From: Pyrinomonadaceae bacterium
Lineage (GTDB): Bacteria; Acidobacteriota; Blastocatellia; Pyrinomonadales; Pyrinomonadaceae
Direction of reading: 5' to 3'
NCBI GenBank assembly: GCA_030841105.1
Contig: JAVEDE010000061.1
Coordinates: 1-64,000 of the forward strand
Length of the DNA stretch: 64,000 nucleotides
The position numbers were made by a program, and so were the translations under genes. The notes under the pieces are model-generated. The model made no database searches. It saw only the letters and a program-made list of their open reading frames with translations, and was not told the DNA's origin. This document shows, one piece after another, positions 25,629 to 37,632 of the stretch. The number at the start of each line of letters is the position of its first letter. Positions within the stretch are counted from its first letter, which is position 1.

Positions 25629-28600
25629 ATGACAACTGAAGCCCCCCGCGCCGTCGAGTCTGCCCCCGCGCAGACGACTGACGAACATCTCAAACTCTCT
25701 CAGGTGTTGGCAGAGGAGTTTACAAAACTACATCGCGAGTTTGAATTTGAATTTGTGCCGCCGGTCACGCCCCCGAAGAATGCGGCGGAGGAAAAGAAGG
25801 AGGAGGACAGGCGGCGCAAGGAAATCTACGACACGATCCACGGCCTCAAGCTCGAACTCGAAGAGAAGCACTGGGCGCTCTGCTTGTCCGGGGGCGGCAT
25901 CCGCAGCGCCACCTTCTGCCTCGGCGTCCTACAGGGACTCGCGAGTCGCCAGTTGCTTGAGCGGTTCGACTACCTCTCGACCGTTTCCGGCGGCGGCTAT
26001 ATCGGCAGTTGGCTCACCGCGTGGATACACCGCGAAGGGGTCACTAGGGTGAACGAGGCGCTGGCGAAAAATCAGAATCTCGAACTCCCGCCGGAGCACG
26101 CACAGATCAGCCACCTGCGCGCCTACAGCAACTACCTCAGTCCGAAGATCGGACTCTTTTCCGTGGACACGTGGACGCTCGTCGCCATCTACCTGCGCAA
26201 CCTGTTCCTCAACTGGCTCGTGTTCATCCCGCTGCTCATGGCGGTGCTGCTCGTCCCCAGAATTTACGTCGCGCTCATTCTCCGCAACTCCGGCTTCCAT
26301 CTCGGCGTGTCCGATTATTTCGGCGCGGGCGCGCGCTATTACTTTTCCTCTATCGTCCAGACACACATTCTCTTGTTCACGGGGATCGTTCTAGGCGCGG
26401 CCGCGCTCGCCTACATCACTTCGCACCGCCCCAGTCTCCGAAAGCCTTTCAAGACGCCGGGCGACATCGCCACGCCTCCCGGCGACGCGAAGGAGGTCAT
26501 CGAGGAGACGAACAAAGCCCCCGACGATCCCGACAATCAGCGAAACTTCCTGCGCCTGTGCATGCAGCCTCTGGCGTTGGCGATCCTGCTGCTGACGCTT
26601 GGGCGCGCGTGGTATCTCAGCATGGGACAGTCCCTGAATTTGTGGCACTTCGCCGTGGGCGGCGCGGCGCTGCACGGGCTGGCATGGGTTATCACAAACG
26701 CGGCGGTCGCCGTCTTCTTCGGCAAGACCGTACTGCGCAACTACTGGCGCAATGACAAGTCAGAACTGCGCTGGATGTCGAGGCTGATCGAACTGTCCGT
26801 CTTCGTCTTGACGGGCGCACTGGGCGGGCTGCTGCTGTGGCTGTTATCAATACCGGAAAAAATCAATCACTACACTCCGAAAGAAAACCCGGAGATGTAC
26901 GCCTGCTTTGACGGCCCACAACTCCTGCTGGTGGTTCTCTTCATGGGGATTCTTGCTATCGGGCTGGGCGGTCGTTCCGTGACGACCGACGAAGACCGCG
27001 AGTGGTGGGCGCGTGCGGGCGCGTGGGTGCTGATTGTGGCCGTGCTCTGGGCAGCCCTCAACTGGCTCGTGCTCTATGGCCCGACGCTCCCGATGGACAT
27101 CTGGCTGAAGGAAGTGCGGAAGGCCGCGACGAGCGGCGAGAACGACTCGCTCGGCACGACCTTCGTCAAGGGGCTGTTGATCCCTTTCGGCATCATCTCC
27201 GGCTTCGTCACGATCCTGTTCGGGGTCAGCGCGAAGACGCCCGCCAACGAACGGCAGGCGGAGAAAGCCGGGTGGCTCACCACCGTGATGGATTACGCGG
27301 TGAAACTGGCCGCGCCGGTCTTCGTCCTGTCGCTCGTCGTCGGTCTGTCGCTGCTCACAGACCTGCTGATCCTGCTCATCAAGAAAGTGCCCGAATGGTA
27401 TCTCTTGACGAGCACCCGCGAATGGAGCACCAAAGTGTTCCCCCCCTTAAGCCACCACGCCGTCGTGGCCGACTCGTCACTCCTATTTCTCGCCTGCTTG
27501 TGCGGAGCGTTGGTGCTGATCACCGTCCTGATGGCGCGGTGCATCAACATCAATGAGTTCTCCCTCCATTCGATGTACCGCAACCGCCTCATCAGGGCTT
27601 ATCTGGGGGCGTCCAGAAAACGCACGGCGAACCGCTTCACGGGCTTCGACCCGGCCGACGACCTCCGCATGTTTGAGTTATGGCCGAACGAGAGCGCGCC
27701 GCCGCCCGACAAGAAACCACGCGACCCGCAGGCGGGCAGGCCGCTCCACATCGTGAACATGACGTGGAATCTGGTGCAGGGAAAAAACCTCGCGTGGCAA
27801 CACAGGAAGGCGGCGACTTTCACCGTCTCGCCGCTCCACTGCGGAAGCTACCTCTACGGCTACCGGCGCTCGGAGTTGTACGGCGGCAAGCACCCCCAAT
27901 CAATCTCGCTCGGCACGGCCTTCACCATCTCAGGCGCGGCCGCGAGTCCTAACATGGGCTACTATTCTTCGTCGGCCGTCACCTTTCTGATGACGCTCTT
28001 CAACGCGCGGCTCGGCTGGTGGCTCGGCAACCCACGTAAGGAGTTGTATCAGAAGTCAGGGCCGACGCGCGCGCTCAAGCCGATGGTTGACGAGGCTCTG
28101 GGCAAGACGGTCGAAGACAAGGACTACATCTACCTGTCCGACGGCGGGCACTTTGAAAACCTCGGCCTCTACGAGATGGTGCTGCGCCGCTGTCACACGA
28201 TCTTCGTGATAGACGCGAGCAGCGATCCGGATCATAAGTTCGAGAATCTGGGGAACGCCATTCGCAGAATCCGCGTAGACCTCGGTGTGCCCATCGAAAT
28301 TCAAGACATCGTTGACTACTCGAAAGAGAAAGACGCCCCCAAACATTACTGCGCCATCGGCGGTATCCACTACACGAAGGTGGACGAGTCCGCAGGAGTC
28401 GCCGACGGGATTTTGATCTACATCAAACCGAGGCTCGCGACGAAAGAGCCGCCCGACGTTTTAAACTACTCGAAAGCCAATCTCAAATTTCCACACGAAT
28501 CAATCAGCGATCAGTTTTTCAGCGAGCAGCAGTTTGAGAGTTACCGCATGCTCGGCCTGCACGCGATCGAGCAGATCTTTCAGGAAGCCTTGCCGCCGGA

Positions 28601-28727
28601 TTGGAAGAGTAGCGGTCTGGAAAAGTACATCGGGGATTATGTGAAAGGCTCTCAAAACAGTAAGCCAAACAACAACGGAGGAGTTGATGGTAAAGGCACA
28701 GACGCTGACATACACACAGCATCTTGA
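25629..28727 (+). CDS. Large membrane-spanning patatin-like phospholipase
   Basis: 1032 aa. An N-terminal charged helix leads into a patatin half-domain: oxyanion loop SGGGIRSA (about 88-94) and nucleophile Ser (about 120) in TVSGGGYIGSW. A very long insertion (about 165-660) with roughly nine hydrophobic helices follows. The fold then resumes, with the catalytic Asp in LSDGGHFENLGLYEM (about 838). Patatins are acyl hydrolases with a Ser-Asp dyad. Here the SxGGG context resembles cytosolic PLA2 more than canonical GTSAG. The substrate is probably a membrane lipid. A TTG 21 bp upstream is an alternative start. It overlaps the DUF1801 gene by 41 bp. Confidence 0.9.
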   Translation: MTTEAPRAVESAPAQTTDEHLKLSQVLAEEFTKLHREFEFEFVPPVTPPKNAAEEKKEEDRRRKEIYDTIHGLKLELEEKHWALCLSGGGIRSATFCLGVLQGLASRQLLERFDYLSTVSGGGYIGSWLTAWIHREGVTRVNEALAKNQNLELPPEHAQISHLRAYSNYLSPKIGLFSVDTWTLVAIYLRNLFLNWLVFIPLLMAVLLVPRIYVALILRNSGFHLGVSDYFGAGARYYFSSIVQTHILLFTGIVLGAAALAYITSHRPSLRKPFKTPGDIATPPGDAKEVIEETNKAPDDPDNQRNFLRLCMQPLALAILLLTLGRAWYLSMGQSLNLWHFAVGGAALHGLAWVITNAAVAVFFGKTVLRNYWRNDKSELRWMSRLIELSVFVLTGALGGLLLWLLSIPEKINHYTPKENPEMYACFDGPQLLLVVLFMGILAIGLGGRSVTTDEDREWWARAGAWVLIVAVLWAALNWLVLYGPTLPMDIWLKEVRKAATSGENDSLGTTFVKGLLIPFGIISGFVTILFGVSAKTPANERQAEKAGWLTTVMDYAVKLAAPVFVLSLVVGLSLLTDLLILLIKKVPEWYLLTSTREWSTKVFPPLSHHAVVADSSLLFLACLCGALVLITVLMARCININEFSLHSMYRNRLIRAYLGASRKRTANRFTGFDPADDLRMFELWPNESAPPPDKKPRDPQAGRPLHIVNMTWNLVQGKNLAWQHRKAATFTVSPLHCGSYLYGYRRSELYGGKHPQSISLGTAFTISGAAASPNMGYYSSSAVTFLMTLFNARLGWWLGNPRKELYQKSGPTRALKPMVDEALGKTVEDKDYIYLSDGGHFENLGLYEMVLRRCHTIFVIDASSDPDHKFENLGNAIRRIRVDLGVPIEIQDIVDYSKEKDAPKHYCAIGGIHYTKVDESAGVADGILIYIKPRLATKEPPDVLNYSKANLKFPHESISDQFFSEQQFESYRMLGLHAIEQIFQEALPPDWKSSGLEKYIGDYVKGSQNSKPNNNGGVDGKGTDADIHTAS

Positions 28728-29127
28728 CAACTTACCCGCCGAACGTCGCGCCGAAGTAGAGCGCGTGTGGGGCATGGTGCGCAAACACGTGCGCGCAGGG
28801 TTCGCAGAGGAGATCGGCGCGAAGTTTTTGAGTTTCAAGGCGGGCGACGAGTGGCTGGTCGCGCTGGCGAACCAGAAGAACTACATCAGCCTGCACCTGA
28901 TCCCGCTCTACATGTTTCCAGAGGTGAAGGCGAAGTTCGACGCCGCCGCCTCGAAGAAATTGAAGCGCGGAAAGGGTTGCATCAATTTTCTACGCGCCGA
29001 AGAGTTGCCGCTCGAAACGCTCGGCGAGATCGTGGGCGGCTACGAGGCCGGGGACTACGCGGAACGTATGCGCCAGCTTCGCCGCGCCGGAAGGCCGCCG
29101 CGGAAGAAGACCACGGGTAAAGATTGA
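28687..29127 (+). CDS. DUF1801 (YdhG-like) family protein
   Basis: 146 aa, soluble. Recognised by the N-terminal helix (YTQHLDNLPAERRAEVERVWGMVR), the central strands (AKFLSFKAGDEWLVALANQK) and the signature LIPLY followed by KRGKGCINFLRAEELP. The family is small and of unknown biochemical role. The ATG lies inside the 3' end of the patatin gene behind GGAGG, implying coupled translation. The C-terminus is basic (RAGRPPRKKTTGKD). Confidence 0.85.
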   Translation: MVKAQTLTYTQHLDNLPAERRAEVERVWGMVRKHVRAGFAEEIGAKFLSFKAGDEWLVALANQKNYISLHLIPLYMFPEVKAKFDAAASKKLKRGKGCINFLRAEELPLETLGEIVGGYEAGDYAERMRQLRRAGRPPRKKTTGKD

Positions 29128-29580
29128 GACGGCGGCAAGCCGGGGCGTCGTAGAACTTGATGCGTCGGCGTTGACGAGTCGCGGTCGCGGCCTTCTCCGG
29201 CAGCGTCCTCCTCTTGCTGCCCGAACCGTGGCGACATTCTGGGCGACCTCGCTCGGCCAGGCGCTTGCCGTCGTGCTGGTGATCTACTAGCGTCGAAAAC
29301 TCAAGACGCGTCGGCCTCTCGACCAAGGCGCGGACACGCCGCGTCATTTCTCATTCAGCCGACCGTAACAACGTCCTTCAATCGAGTGCTGTTCGAGGTG
29401 CATCGTCGAACAACTCGTCGCCGCGGTAATTTATCTTCGTCTTAAGCTCCGCTTAACATGAGCGTTTCTTGCGCGGCTTCGCGCCTGTTTGTTATAGTTT
29501 TTGCGCGGGCGGACAATCGTTGAGTTTTTCGGACAACAACGGTCGGGGCTTGATGCCCGCGCCCCGACCCGGAGAAAGAG
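29128..29580. other. Intergenic region without a recognisable gene
   Basis: About 450 bp. Short frames exist on both strands but none looks like a protein. A promoter for the next gene is near its right end (29469-29498). The left part could be eroded coding sequence. Confidence 0.4.
29469..29498 (+). promoter_or_regulatory. Candidate promoter of the YtxH gene
   Basis: TTGCGC (29469-29474), an 18-bp spacer and TATAGT (29493-29498). It implies a leader of about 75-80 nt. Confidence 0.5.
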
Positions 29581-30021
29581 GTGATGCGGATGTCGAACCA
29601 AGGTCTACGGACGCAGAGCGCGCGGCGGCGCGAAGATGAGTCGGGACTCTCGACGCAACTCACCTGCTTCCTGCTCGGCGGCGCGGTCGGCGCGCTGGCG
29701 GCGCTGTTGTTCGCGCCGAAGTCGGGGCGGGAGTTGCGCGGCGACATCGCCGACGCGACGCGGCAGGGCGTGGATCGCGCGCGCGACAAGGCCAACGAGT
29801 ATTACGAAGTTTCGCGCGAGCGCGCGACGGAACTCTACTCGACGGCGTCAGTCAAAGCGGGCGAGGTGGCGGGCGCGGCGCGTCAGGCTGCGGCCAAGCG
29901 CGGCGAGAATTTGTCGGCCGCCATTGACGCGGGCAAGCGCGCCTACGCCGAAGAGAAACGCCGCACCGAAAGCTCCAACATTCTCACACAGGCTCCGGCC
30001 TACGAGCCGGACAAATCGTAA
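29581..30021 (+). CDS. YtxH-like membrane-associated protein
   Basis: 146 aa. One hydrophobic segment (about residues 25-45) ends in the YtxH signature LLFAPKSGRELR, followed by a long amphipathic helix (about 50-125) rich in Ala, Arg and Glu that looks like a coiled coil. YtxH proteins are small stress-associated membrane proteins in Bacillus and Acidobacteriota with unclear function. The start may be GTG 29581, ATG 29584 or ATG 29590; GGAGAAAGAGG precedes all three. The DUF948-like gene follows. Confidence 0.85.
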   Translation: MMRMSNQGLRTQSARRREDESGLSTQLTCFLLGGAVGALAALLFAPKSGRELRGDIADATRQGVDRARDKANEYYEVSRERATELYSTASVKAGEVAGAARQAAAKRGENLSAAIDAGKRAYAEEKRRTESSNILTQAPAYEPDKS

Positions 30022-30076
30022 AGTTTGAGAAGCGCGGAATGAGGGATGCGGATTAAGAGAAGAGAGTTCTTCTACT

Positions 30077-30104
30077 CCGCAATCTGAAATCGCAAATCCG
30101 CAAT
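30077..30104. repeat. Heptamer repeat, AATCCGC family
   Basis: Four units CCGCAAT CTGAAAT CGCAAAT CCGCAAT. A partial complement (GCGGATT) lies about 30 bp upstream, near 30049-30055, suggesting an eroded inverted element. Confidence 0.6.
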
Positions 30105-30137
30105 GTAAGATTCCGCGACGCGTGATCGAAAATTCTT

Positions 30138-30710
30138 ATGTCCCTGCTGGCTTTTCAGATGAGCACGAGTGACCCGGCGTTCTGGGTGTTGGTGATCGTC
30201 GCCGTGGCGTTCCTCGGCGTCGCCGCCGCGCTCATCGCGATGGCGTTCGCGGTGCGGCGCGTCGTAGTGATGGTCGGCAACCTCGAACGTCGCGCCGAGC
30301 CTTTGCTGGATCGCGTGGCGTTGATGAGCGAGCAGGTGAAGGAGATCGCGGCGCAGGGCAAAGAGGTGGCCGATCAGGTGACGCTCATGTCCACGCATCT
30401 GGCGACGGCCTCCGTCCACTTTTCCGAGTCGTCCGCGCTCATCAAGGAAGAGGTACGCGAACTCAAGCAACTCGTCGGCTACACCGCCGTCACGGCGCGC
30501 GACAAGGTTGAGCAGGTGAGCGCGAGCATTGATCACGCGCAGCGGCAGTTCTCCGCCACCACCCTCTTTATACACACGAAGCTGGTCGAACCGGCGCGCG
30601 AGTTGGCCGCGATTATGGCGGGCGTCCGGCGCGGTCTGGAAGTGCTGGTGTCGCCCGCCCCCAAACAGATTGACCAGACCTACGGAGAGGACGAGATGTT
30701 CATCGGCTGA
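30138..30710 (+). CDS. DUF948-like membrane protein
   Basis: 190 aa. One N-terminal transmembrane helix (about residues 15-40, FWVLVIVAVAFLGVAAALI) is followed by a long helical region with repeated hydrophobic heptads (about 50-165), like DUF948 and methyl-accepting-type coiled coils but without signalling motifs. The C-terminus ends YGEDEMFIG. It neighbours the YtxH protein, and DUF948 and YtxH genes are often adjacent in bacteria, so a shared envelope role is plausible. Confidence 0.8.
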   Translation: MSLLAFQMSTSDPAFWVLVIVAVAFLGVAAALIAMAFAVRRVVVMVGNLERRAEPLLDRVALMSEQVKEIAAQGKEVADQVTLMSTHLATASVHFSESSALIKEEVRELKQLVGYTAVTARDKVEQVSASIDHAQRQFSATTLFIHTKLVEPARELAAIMAGVRRGLEVLVSPAPKQIDQTYGEDEMFIG

Positions 30711-30740
30711 CACGCGCACGGCGTCCGACTCCACATTCCC

Positions 30741-30781
30741 AAAGTCCCAGGTTCAAGGTCAGACTTTGGACTTGGGACTTT
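30741..30781. repeat. Imperfect hairpin, AAGTCCCA type
   Basis: AAAGTCCCAGG... and ...TTGGGACTTT form an imperfect 20-bp inverted repeat just before ileS. It may terminate the upstream transcript or belong to the intergenic repeat set. Confidence 0.65.
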
Positions 30782-30827
30782 CCGCATTTATGTTGCAAGA
30801 TTTGCATGCAAAAGATCGAAAACCGTT

Positions 30828-33808
<2,981 letters not shown>

Positions 33809-33812
<4 letters not shown>

Positions 33813-34327
33813 AGGCGCGCGCGTTCAGTTGGCGCGTCTGGTATCTGCTCGCGGCCTTCGGCATCTACATGGTGGATCAGATGTCGAAGGCGTGGGCGGT
33901 GCGCGCGCTTCGTCCCGGTCAGGACAAGACGGTCATCCGCGGCTTCCTCGACTTCGCCTACGCGGAGAACCCCGGCATCGCCTTCGGGCAGTTGCAGGAA
34001 GGCGGCTCGATGGGACGTTGGGCGCTCGCCGCGCTCGCTTCGGCCGCGGCCGTCGCCGTCCTCACCTATTTCTTCCGCACGTCGCGCAACGACGACCGCA
34101 CCCTCGGCGCGTGTGCGCTGCTGCTCGCCGGGATCACGGGCAACCTGACGGATCGCGTCCGCCTCGGCCACGTCATAGACTTCATACACGCGCACGCGGG
34201 CGACTACCACTGGCCGACCTTCAACGTCGCCGACGCCTGCATCTGCGTCGGCGCGGGATTGCTCATCCTCGATCTGATACTGGAAGGAAGGAAGCAGAAG
34301 CAACAGTCAACCGTCAGTAGTCAGTAA
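33809..34327 (+). CDS. lspA: Lipoprotein signal peptidase (signal peptidase II)
   Basis: 172 aa inner-membrane aspartyl protease that removes signal peptides from diacylglyceryl-modified prolipoproteins. Four transmembrane helices are visible. Conserved motifs are [18 protein letters not shown], the first catalytic Asp in [15 protein letters not shown] and the second in FNVADACI. The GTG start overlaps the ileS stop (GTGA), implying coupling. The last residues ([11 protein letters not shown]) are encoded by the edge of a heptamer repeat. Confidence 0.95.
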
Positions 34328-34460
34328 CTTTGTCCGTTGTCCGTCGTCAGTTGCCCGTTGTTTCCGTTCGGCGAGTAAGCAACTAAAGATTGAGTTGAAC
34401 AACGGACGACTGTGTAGAGTTTGAATCGAACAACGGACGACTGACGACGGGCAACTAACC
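34304..34460. repeat. Interspersed heptamer element, CAGTAGT/CCGTTGT family, copy 1
   Basis: Left arm CAGTCAA CCGTCAG TAGTCAG TAACTTT GTCCGTT GTCCGTC GTCAGTT GCCCGTT; a core with CTAAAGATTGAGTTGAAC; right arm AACGGAC GACTGAC GACGGGC. The core-plus-arm phrase is partly duplicated (TTGAATCGAACAACGGACGA). It fills the lspA-lgt gap. Confidence 0.88.
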
Positions 34461-34466
34461 AACACG

Positions 34467-35309
34467 ATGTACCCAGAAATTTTTCGCATCGGCAATTTCC
34501 CCGTGAACACTTACGGCGTGCTGCTGGCACTGGCCTTTCTCGCCGCGCTGCTGGTGGCGGCGCGTCTGGGCGCGCGCGATGGCCTGCCGCGCGAGCGTCT
34601 GTTCGATCTGGGGCTGTGGTTGCTGTTGGCCGCCATCGTCGGGTCGAAGGTGTTGTTGTTGTTGGTCGAGCCGGAGTATCGCGCCGCGCCGCTCAAGTTG
34701 TTGTCGCTCGACTTCCTGCGTTCGGGCGGGGTCTTTTACGGCGGCTTCCTCGCGGCGGTGTTGACGGCATACGTCTTGGTCAGACGTTACGAGTTGCCCT
34801 GGTGGCGGACGGCCGACGCCTTCGCGCCGGGGATCGCTTTGGGGCAGGCCATCGGGCGGCAGGGATGTTTCGCCGCCGGGTGCTGCTGGGGCAAGCCGAC
34901 CACGCTGCCGTGGGGCGTGCGCTTCTCGGAACTCGGCAACCGCGTGACGGGCGTGCCCACGGACGTGCACCTCCACCCCACACAACTCTACGAATCATTC
35001 GCTGCCTTCATCTTCTTCGCGCTGCTCTGGTGGCTGCACCGCCGCAAAACTTTCGACGGGCAGGTCATCCTCACCTACGGTGTGCTCTACGGCGCGACGC
35101 GCTTCGTCATCGAGTTCTTCCGCGACGACCCGCGCGGCGACATCCTCGGCCTCACGTCGCTCACGCACCTCTCCACGTCGCAGTTGATCAGCTTGCTCGT
35201 CGGCATCACGAGTCTCATCTTCCTCTTCATCCGCCGTCGCCGCGCGTCAACGGGCGGGGCGATGCCTGCGGGCGGCGCGAAAGTAACTCGCACGGCGGCG
35301 CGCGCATGA
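34467..35309 (+). CDS. lgt: Phosphatidylglycerol:prolipoprotein diacylglyceryl transferase
   Basis: 280 aa, seven predicted membrane helices. It transfers diacylglycerol to the lipobox cysteine, the step before LspA cleavage. Signatures are RSGGVFYGGFLAAVL (HGG-type loop), IALGQAIGRQGCFAAGCCWG (Lgt signature, about 128-147) and RFVIEFFRDDPRG near the C-terminus. Lgt sits one gene after LspA, separated by the repeat element, so the two lipoprotein-maturation enzymes are neighbours. Its stop overlaps the next ATG (ATGA). Confidence 0.95.
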   Translation: MYPEIFRIGNFPVNTYGVLLALAFLAALLVAARLGARDGLPRERLFDLGLWLLLAAIVGSKVLLLLVEPEYRAAPLKLLSLDFLRSGGVFYGGFLAAVLTAYVLVRRYELPWWRTADAFAPGIALGQAIGRQGCFAAGCCWGKPTTLPWGVRFSELGNRVTGVPTDVHLHPTQLYESFAAFIFFALLWWLHRRKTFDGQVILTYGVLYGATRFVIEFFRDDPRGDILGLTSLTHLSTSQLISLLVGITSLIFLFIRRRRASTGGAMPAGGAKVTRTAARA

Positions 35310-36334
35310 ACAACGTGGACGATAATCTCAGCGATCACATCAACGTCGAGGAAGACGCGCTCACCCCTGCGGCCGTTGACCCCGAACCGGAAGCGGCGAC
35401 GCTCGCCTTCGTCGCAGGGGAAGCGGACGCGGGCGCGCGACTCGACGCCTTCCTCGCCGCGCGCGTTGCCGGTGTCAGCCGCACGCGCCTCAAGCACGCC
35501 ATCGAAGACGGCGACGTGCTCGTCGCGGGTCACACGGCGGAGAAGGGTTCGTACAAGCTGCGCGCGGGCGAGGCGGTCGAACTCGAAATGCCCGCGCCGC
35601 CCGCCTCCAACTTCGCGCCCGAAGATATCCCGCTCCAGATCATTTACGAAGACGACTCGCTCGTCGTCCTCGACAAGCCCGCCGGGCTGGTCGTCCACCC
35701 GGCGGCCGGAGTCTCTTCGGGCACACTCGCCAACGCGCTCGCGTTCCACTTCCAACAACTCTCCACGCACGCCGGGCGACTGCGCCCCGGCATCGTGCAT
35801 CGTCTCGACCGCGACACGTCCGGCCTGATGGTCGTCGCCAAGACGGCGAGCGCGCACGAACATCTGGCCGATCAATTTCGCGCGCGTGAAGTGTTTAAGT
35901 CTTACGTCGCGCTCGCGCACGGGCGCGTGACGGATGAGAGCGGGCGCATCGAAGAACCGCTCGCGCGCGACCCGCGCCAGCGCACGCGCATGGCGGTCGT
36001 GCGCGGCGGCCGCCCCGCCCTCTCGCTCTACCGCGTGCGCCGCCCTTACGAACGCTTCACGCTGCTCGACGTGCAGATCAAGACCGGGCGCACGCACCAG
36101 ATCAGGGTGCATCTCGCGCACCTCAAGCACCCGGTCGTCGGCGACAAAGTTTATAACGGCGGGCGCGACACCACGATCGCGGACGTGCGCGTGCGCGCCG
36201 CGATCCGCGCGATGGGGCGACAGTTTCTACACGCAGAGCGGCTCGGCTTCCGCCACCCGCAGACGGGCGACGCACTGAGTTTCGACGCGCCGCTCCCCGC
36301 CGAACTGTCGCGGATGTTGGAGGCGCTGGAATAA
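35306..36334 (+). CDS. RluA/RluD-family 23S rRNA pseudouridine synthase
   Basis: 342 aa. An acidic N-terminal extension (about 1-35) precedes an S4 RNA-binding domain (about 38-100, DAFLAARVAGVSRTRLKHAI) and the pseudouridine synthase domain with catalytic Asp in HRLDRDTSGLMVVAKT (about 171), then KTGRTHQIRVHLAHLKHPVVGD. Sequence and length suit RluD, which modifies helix 69 of 23S rRNA, but RluA/RluC specificity cannot be excluded. The ATG overlaps the lgt stop by 4 nt, so translation is probably coupled. Classical operon context is lspA-rluD. Confidence 0.93.
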   Translation: MNNVDDNLSDHINVEEDALTPAAVDPEPEAATLAFVAGEADAGARLDAFLAARVAGVSRTRLKHAIEDGDVLVAGHTAEKGSYKLRAGEAVELEMPAPPASNFAPEDIPLQIIYEDDSLVVLDKPAGLVVHPAAGVSSGTLANALAFHFQQLSTHAGRLRPGIVHRLDRDTSGLMVVAKTASAHEHLADQFRAREVFKSYVALAHGRVTDESGRIEEPLARDPRQRTRMAVVRGGRPALSLYRVRRPYERFTLLDVQIKTGRTHQIRVHLAHLKHPVVGDKVYNGGRDTTIADVRVRAAIRAMGRQFLHAERLGFRHPQTGDALSFDAPLPAELSRMLEALE

Positions 36335-36523
36335 GCCGCGCCCGTCGTGCCGCGCGTACTCACGCCCGGCGCGCGTTTGCGTGGACGGGTTTTGTTATAC
36401 TGTGGCTTCGCCCGTCGAGGCCGCCGGAAGGCAACTGACGCTCGCCCGCGCGGCATCGAACCCCCGACGCTTGGATGCTCAAAAGGCTCAACCTTTTCCA
36501 TTCCGCCCGTTTGATTCAAACAC

Positions 36524-37558
36524 ATGAGAACCGCCCTTTACACACTTTTATTCACCGCCGCGCTCCTAGTCTGCGTGCTCGCGCTCGACGCCTCCGTCTC
36601 GGCTCAACAGACGGGACAGCAGCCACAGCCCACGCCGCGCCCGACCGCCGCCGCCGCGCCTACCGCCGGCGCTCAGGACGACGTGCAAGTCGGCCCCGTC
36701 TTCACGCGCGAGGTGCAACTGCCGATCACTGTGCTCGACAAGAAAGAGCAGCCGGTCGCCGGTCTTACGTTGAACGACTTCGTGATCTTCGAAGACAAGC
36801 AGCCGCAGCAGATCGCCAGCTTCCGCGACGAGGCGGCGGGCACGCCGATCTACGTGGCGGTCTTGATGGACATCTCTTCGTCTGCCGCCGCCAAGCTGCG
36901 CTTCGAGAAAGAGTCGGCCAAGGATTTCCTCTACACCGTCGTCCGCGTGCGCAAAGACCGCGCGGCCTTCGCCACCTTCGATGAAGACGTGAACCTCTTG
37001 CAGGACTTCACGGACAAGCTAAACAAGCTGGACGATGCCGTGGACAGCGTGAAGAAGCCGGGCACGACCACTGCGCTCTACGACGCCGTGTGGCGCATGT
37101 GCGACGAGAAGATGCGCGGCGTGACGGGGCGGCGCGTGATCGTCGTCATTACGGACGGCGACGACACTTCGAGCCGCGCGAAGTTGGAAGAGGCCATCGA
37201 GATGGCGCAGCGCACCGAGACCATCGTCTTCGCCATCTCCACGAAGTCCGGATTTTCGAGCGTCGTCCCCGGCGTCGAAGCGGGCACGGTCAAGGACGAA
37301 GACGACAAGAAGCTCGACCGTCTGGCCGACGCGACGGGCGGCAAAGCCTTCTTCATCGGCGACCGCCTCGAACTCGAACGCGCCTTCACGCGCGTCGCCC
37401 GCGAACTGCGCGGCCAGTACATCGTCACCTACCGGCCGACGAATAAAAAGTACGACGGCAGCTATCGCCGCATCGAAGTTAAGCTCGCCGCCGAACGCGA
37501 CGGCCTCAAAGTTCGCACCCGCCGCGGCTACAACGCCTGGGCGGACAGAAATAAGTAG
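36524..37558 (+). CDS. VWFA-related acidobacterial domain protein (tandem copy 1)
   Basis: 344 aa exported protein. The signal peptide (about 1-27) and a Gln/Pro/Thr/Ala linker precede a beta module (LPITVLDKKEQPVAGLTLNDF) and a VWA domain with MIDAS VLMDISSSAAAK and later VIVVITDGDDTSS. It ends with the family motif RGQYIVTYRPTNKKYDGSYR. A TATACT lies about 125 bp upstream. The next gene encodes a close paralogue 74 bp downstream. Function is unknown; extracellular adhesion or complex assembly is the usual guess. Confidence 0.9.
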   Translation: MRTALYTLLFTAALLVCVLALDASVSAQQTGQQPQPTPRPTAAAAPTAGAQDDVQVGPVFTREVQLPITVLDKKEQPVAGLTLNDFVIFEDKQPQQIASFRDEAAGTPIYVAVLMDISSSAAAKLRFEKESAKDFLYTVVRVRKDRAAFATFDEDVNLLQDFTDKLNKLDDAVDSVKKPGTTTALYDAVWRMCDEKMRGVTGRRVIVVITDGDDTSSRAKLEEAIEMAQRTETIVFAISTKSGFSSVVPGVEAGTVKDEDDKKLDRLADATGGKAFFIGDRLELERAFTRVARELRGQYIVTYRPTNKKYDGSYRRIEVKLAAERDGLKVRTRRGYNAWADRNK

Positions 37559-37620
37559 TGAATCGTGAATCGTGAATAGAGAAACACGGTTTTAATCTAT
37601 TCACGATTCACGATTTACTA
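37555..37620. repeat. Heptamer inverted-repeat element, GTGAATC family
   Basis: Left arm GTGAATC GTGAATC GTGAATA and a right arm that is its near-perfect 26-bp complement, around a 14-nt centre. The upstream VWFA gene's TAG stop is inside the left arm. Confidence 0.88.
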
Positions 37621-37632
37621 GAAGGGTTTAAG

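Noticed and set aside
28982..29347. 121-aa minus-strand frame after DUF1801
   Set aside because: Overlaps the DUF1801 gene, Arg-rich and without family features; looks like a chance frame.
36436..36510. tRNA-like phrase (ATCGAACCCCCGACGCTTGGATGC) on the minus strand
   Set aside because: The T-arm stem does not pair and no acceptor or D-arm partner is present; resemblance is limited to the T-loop words.
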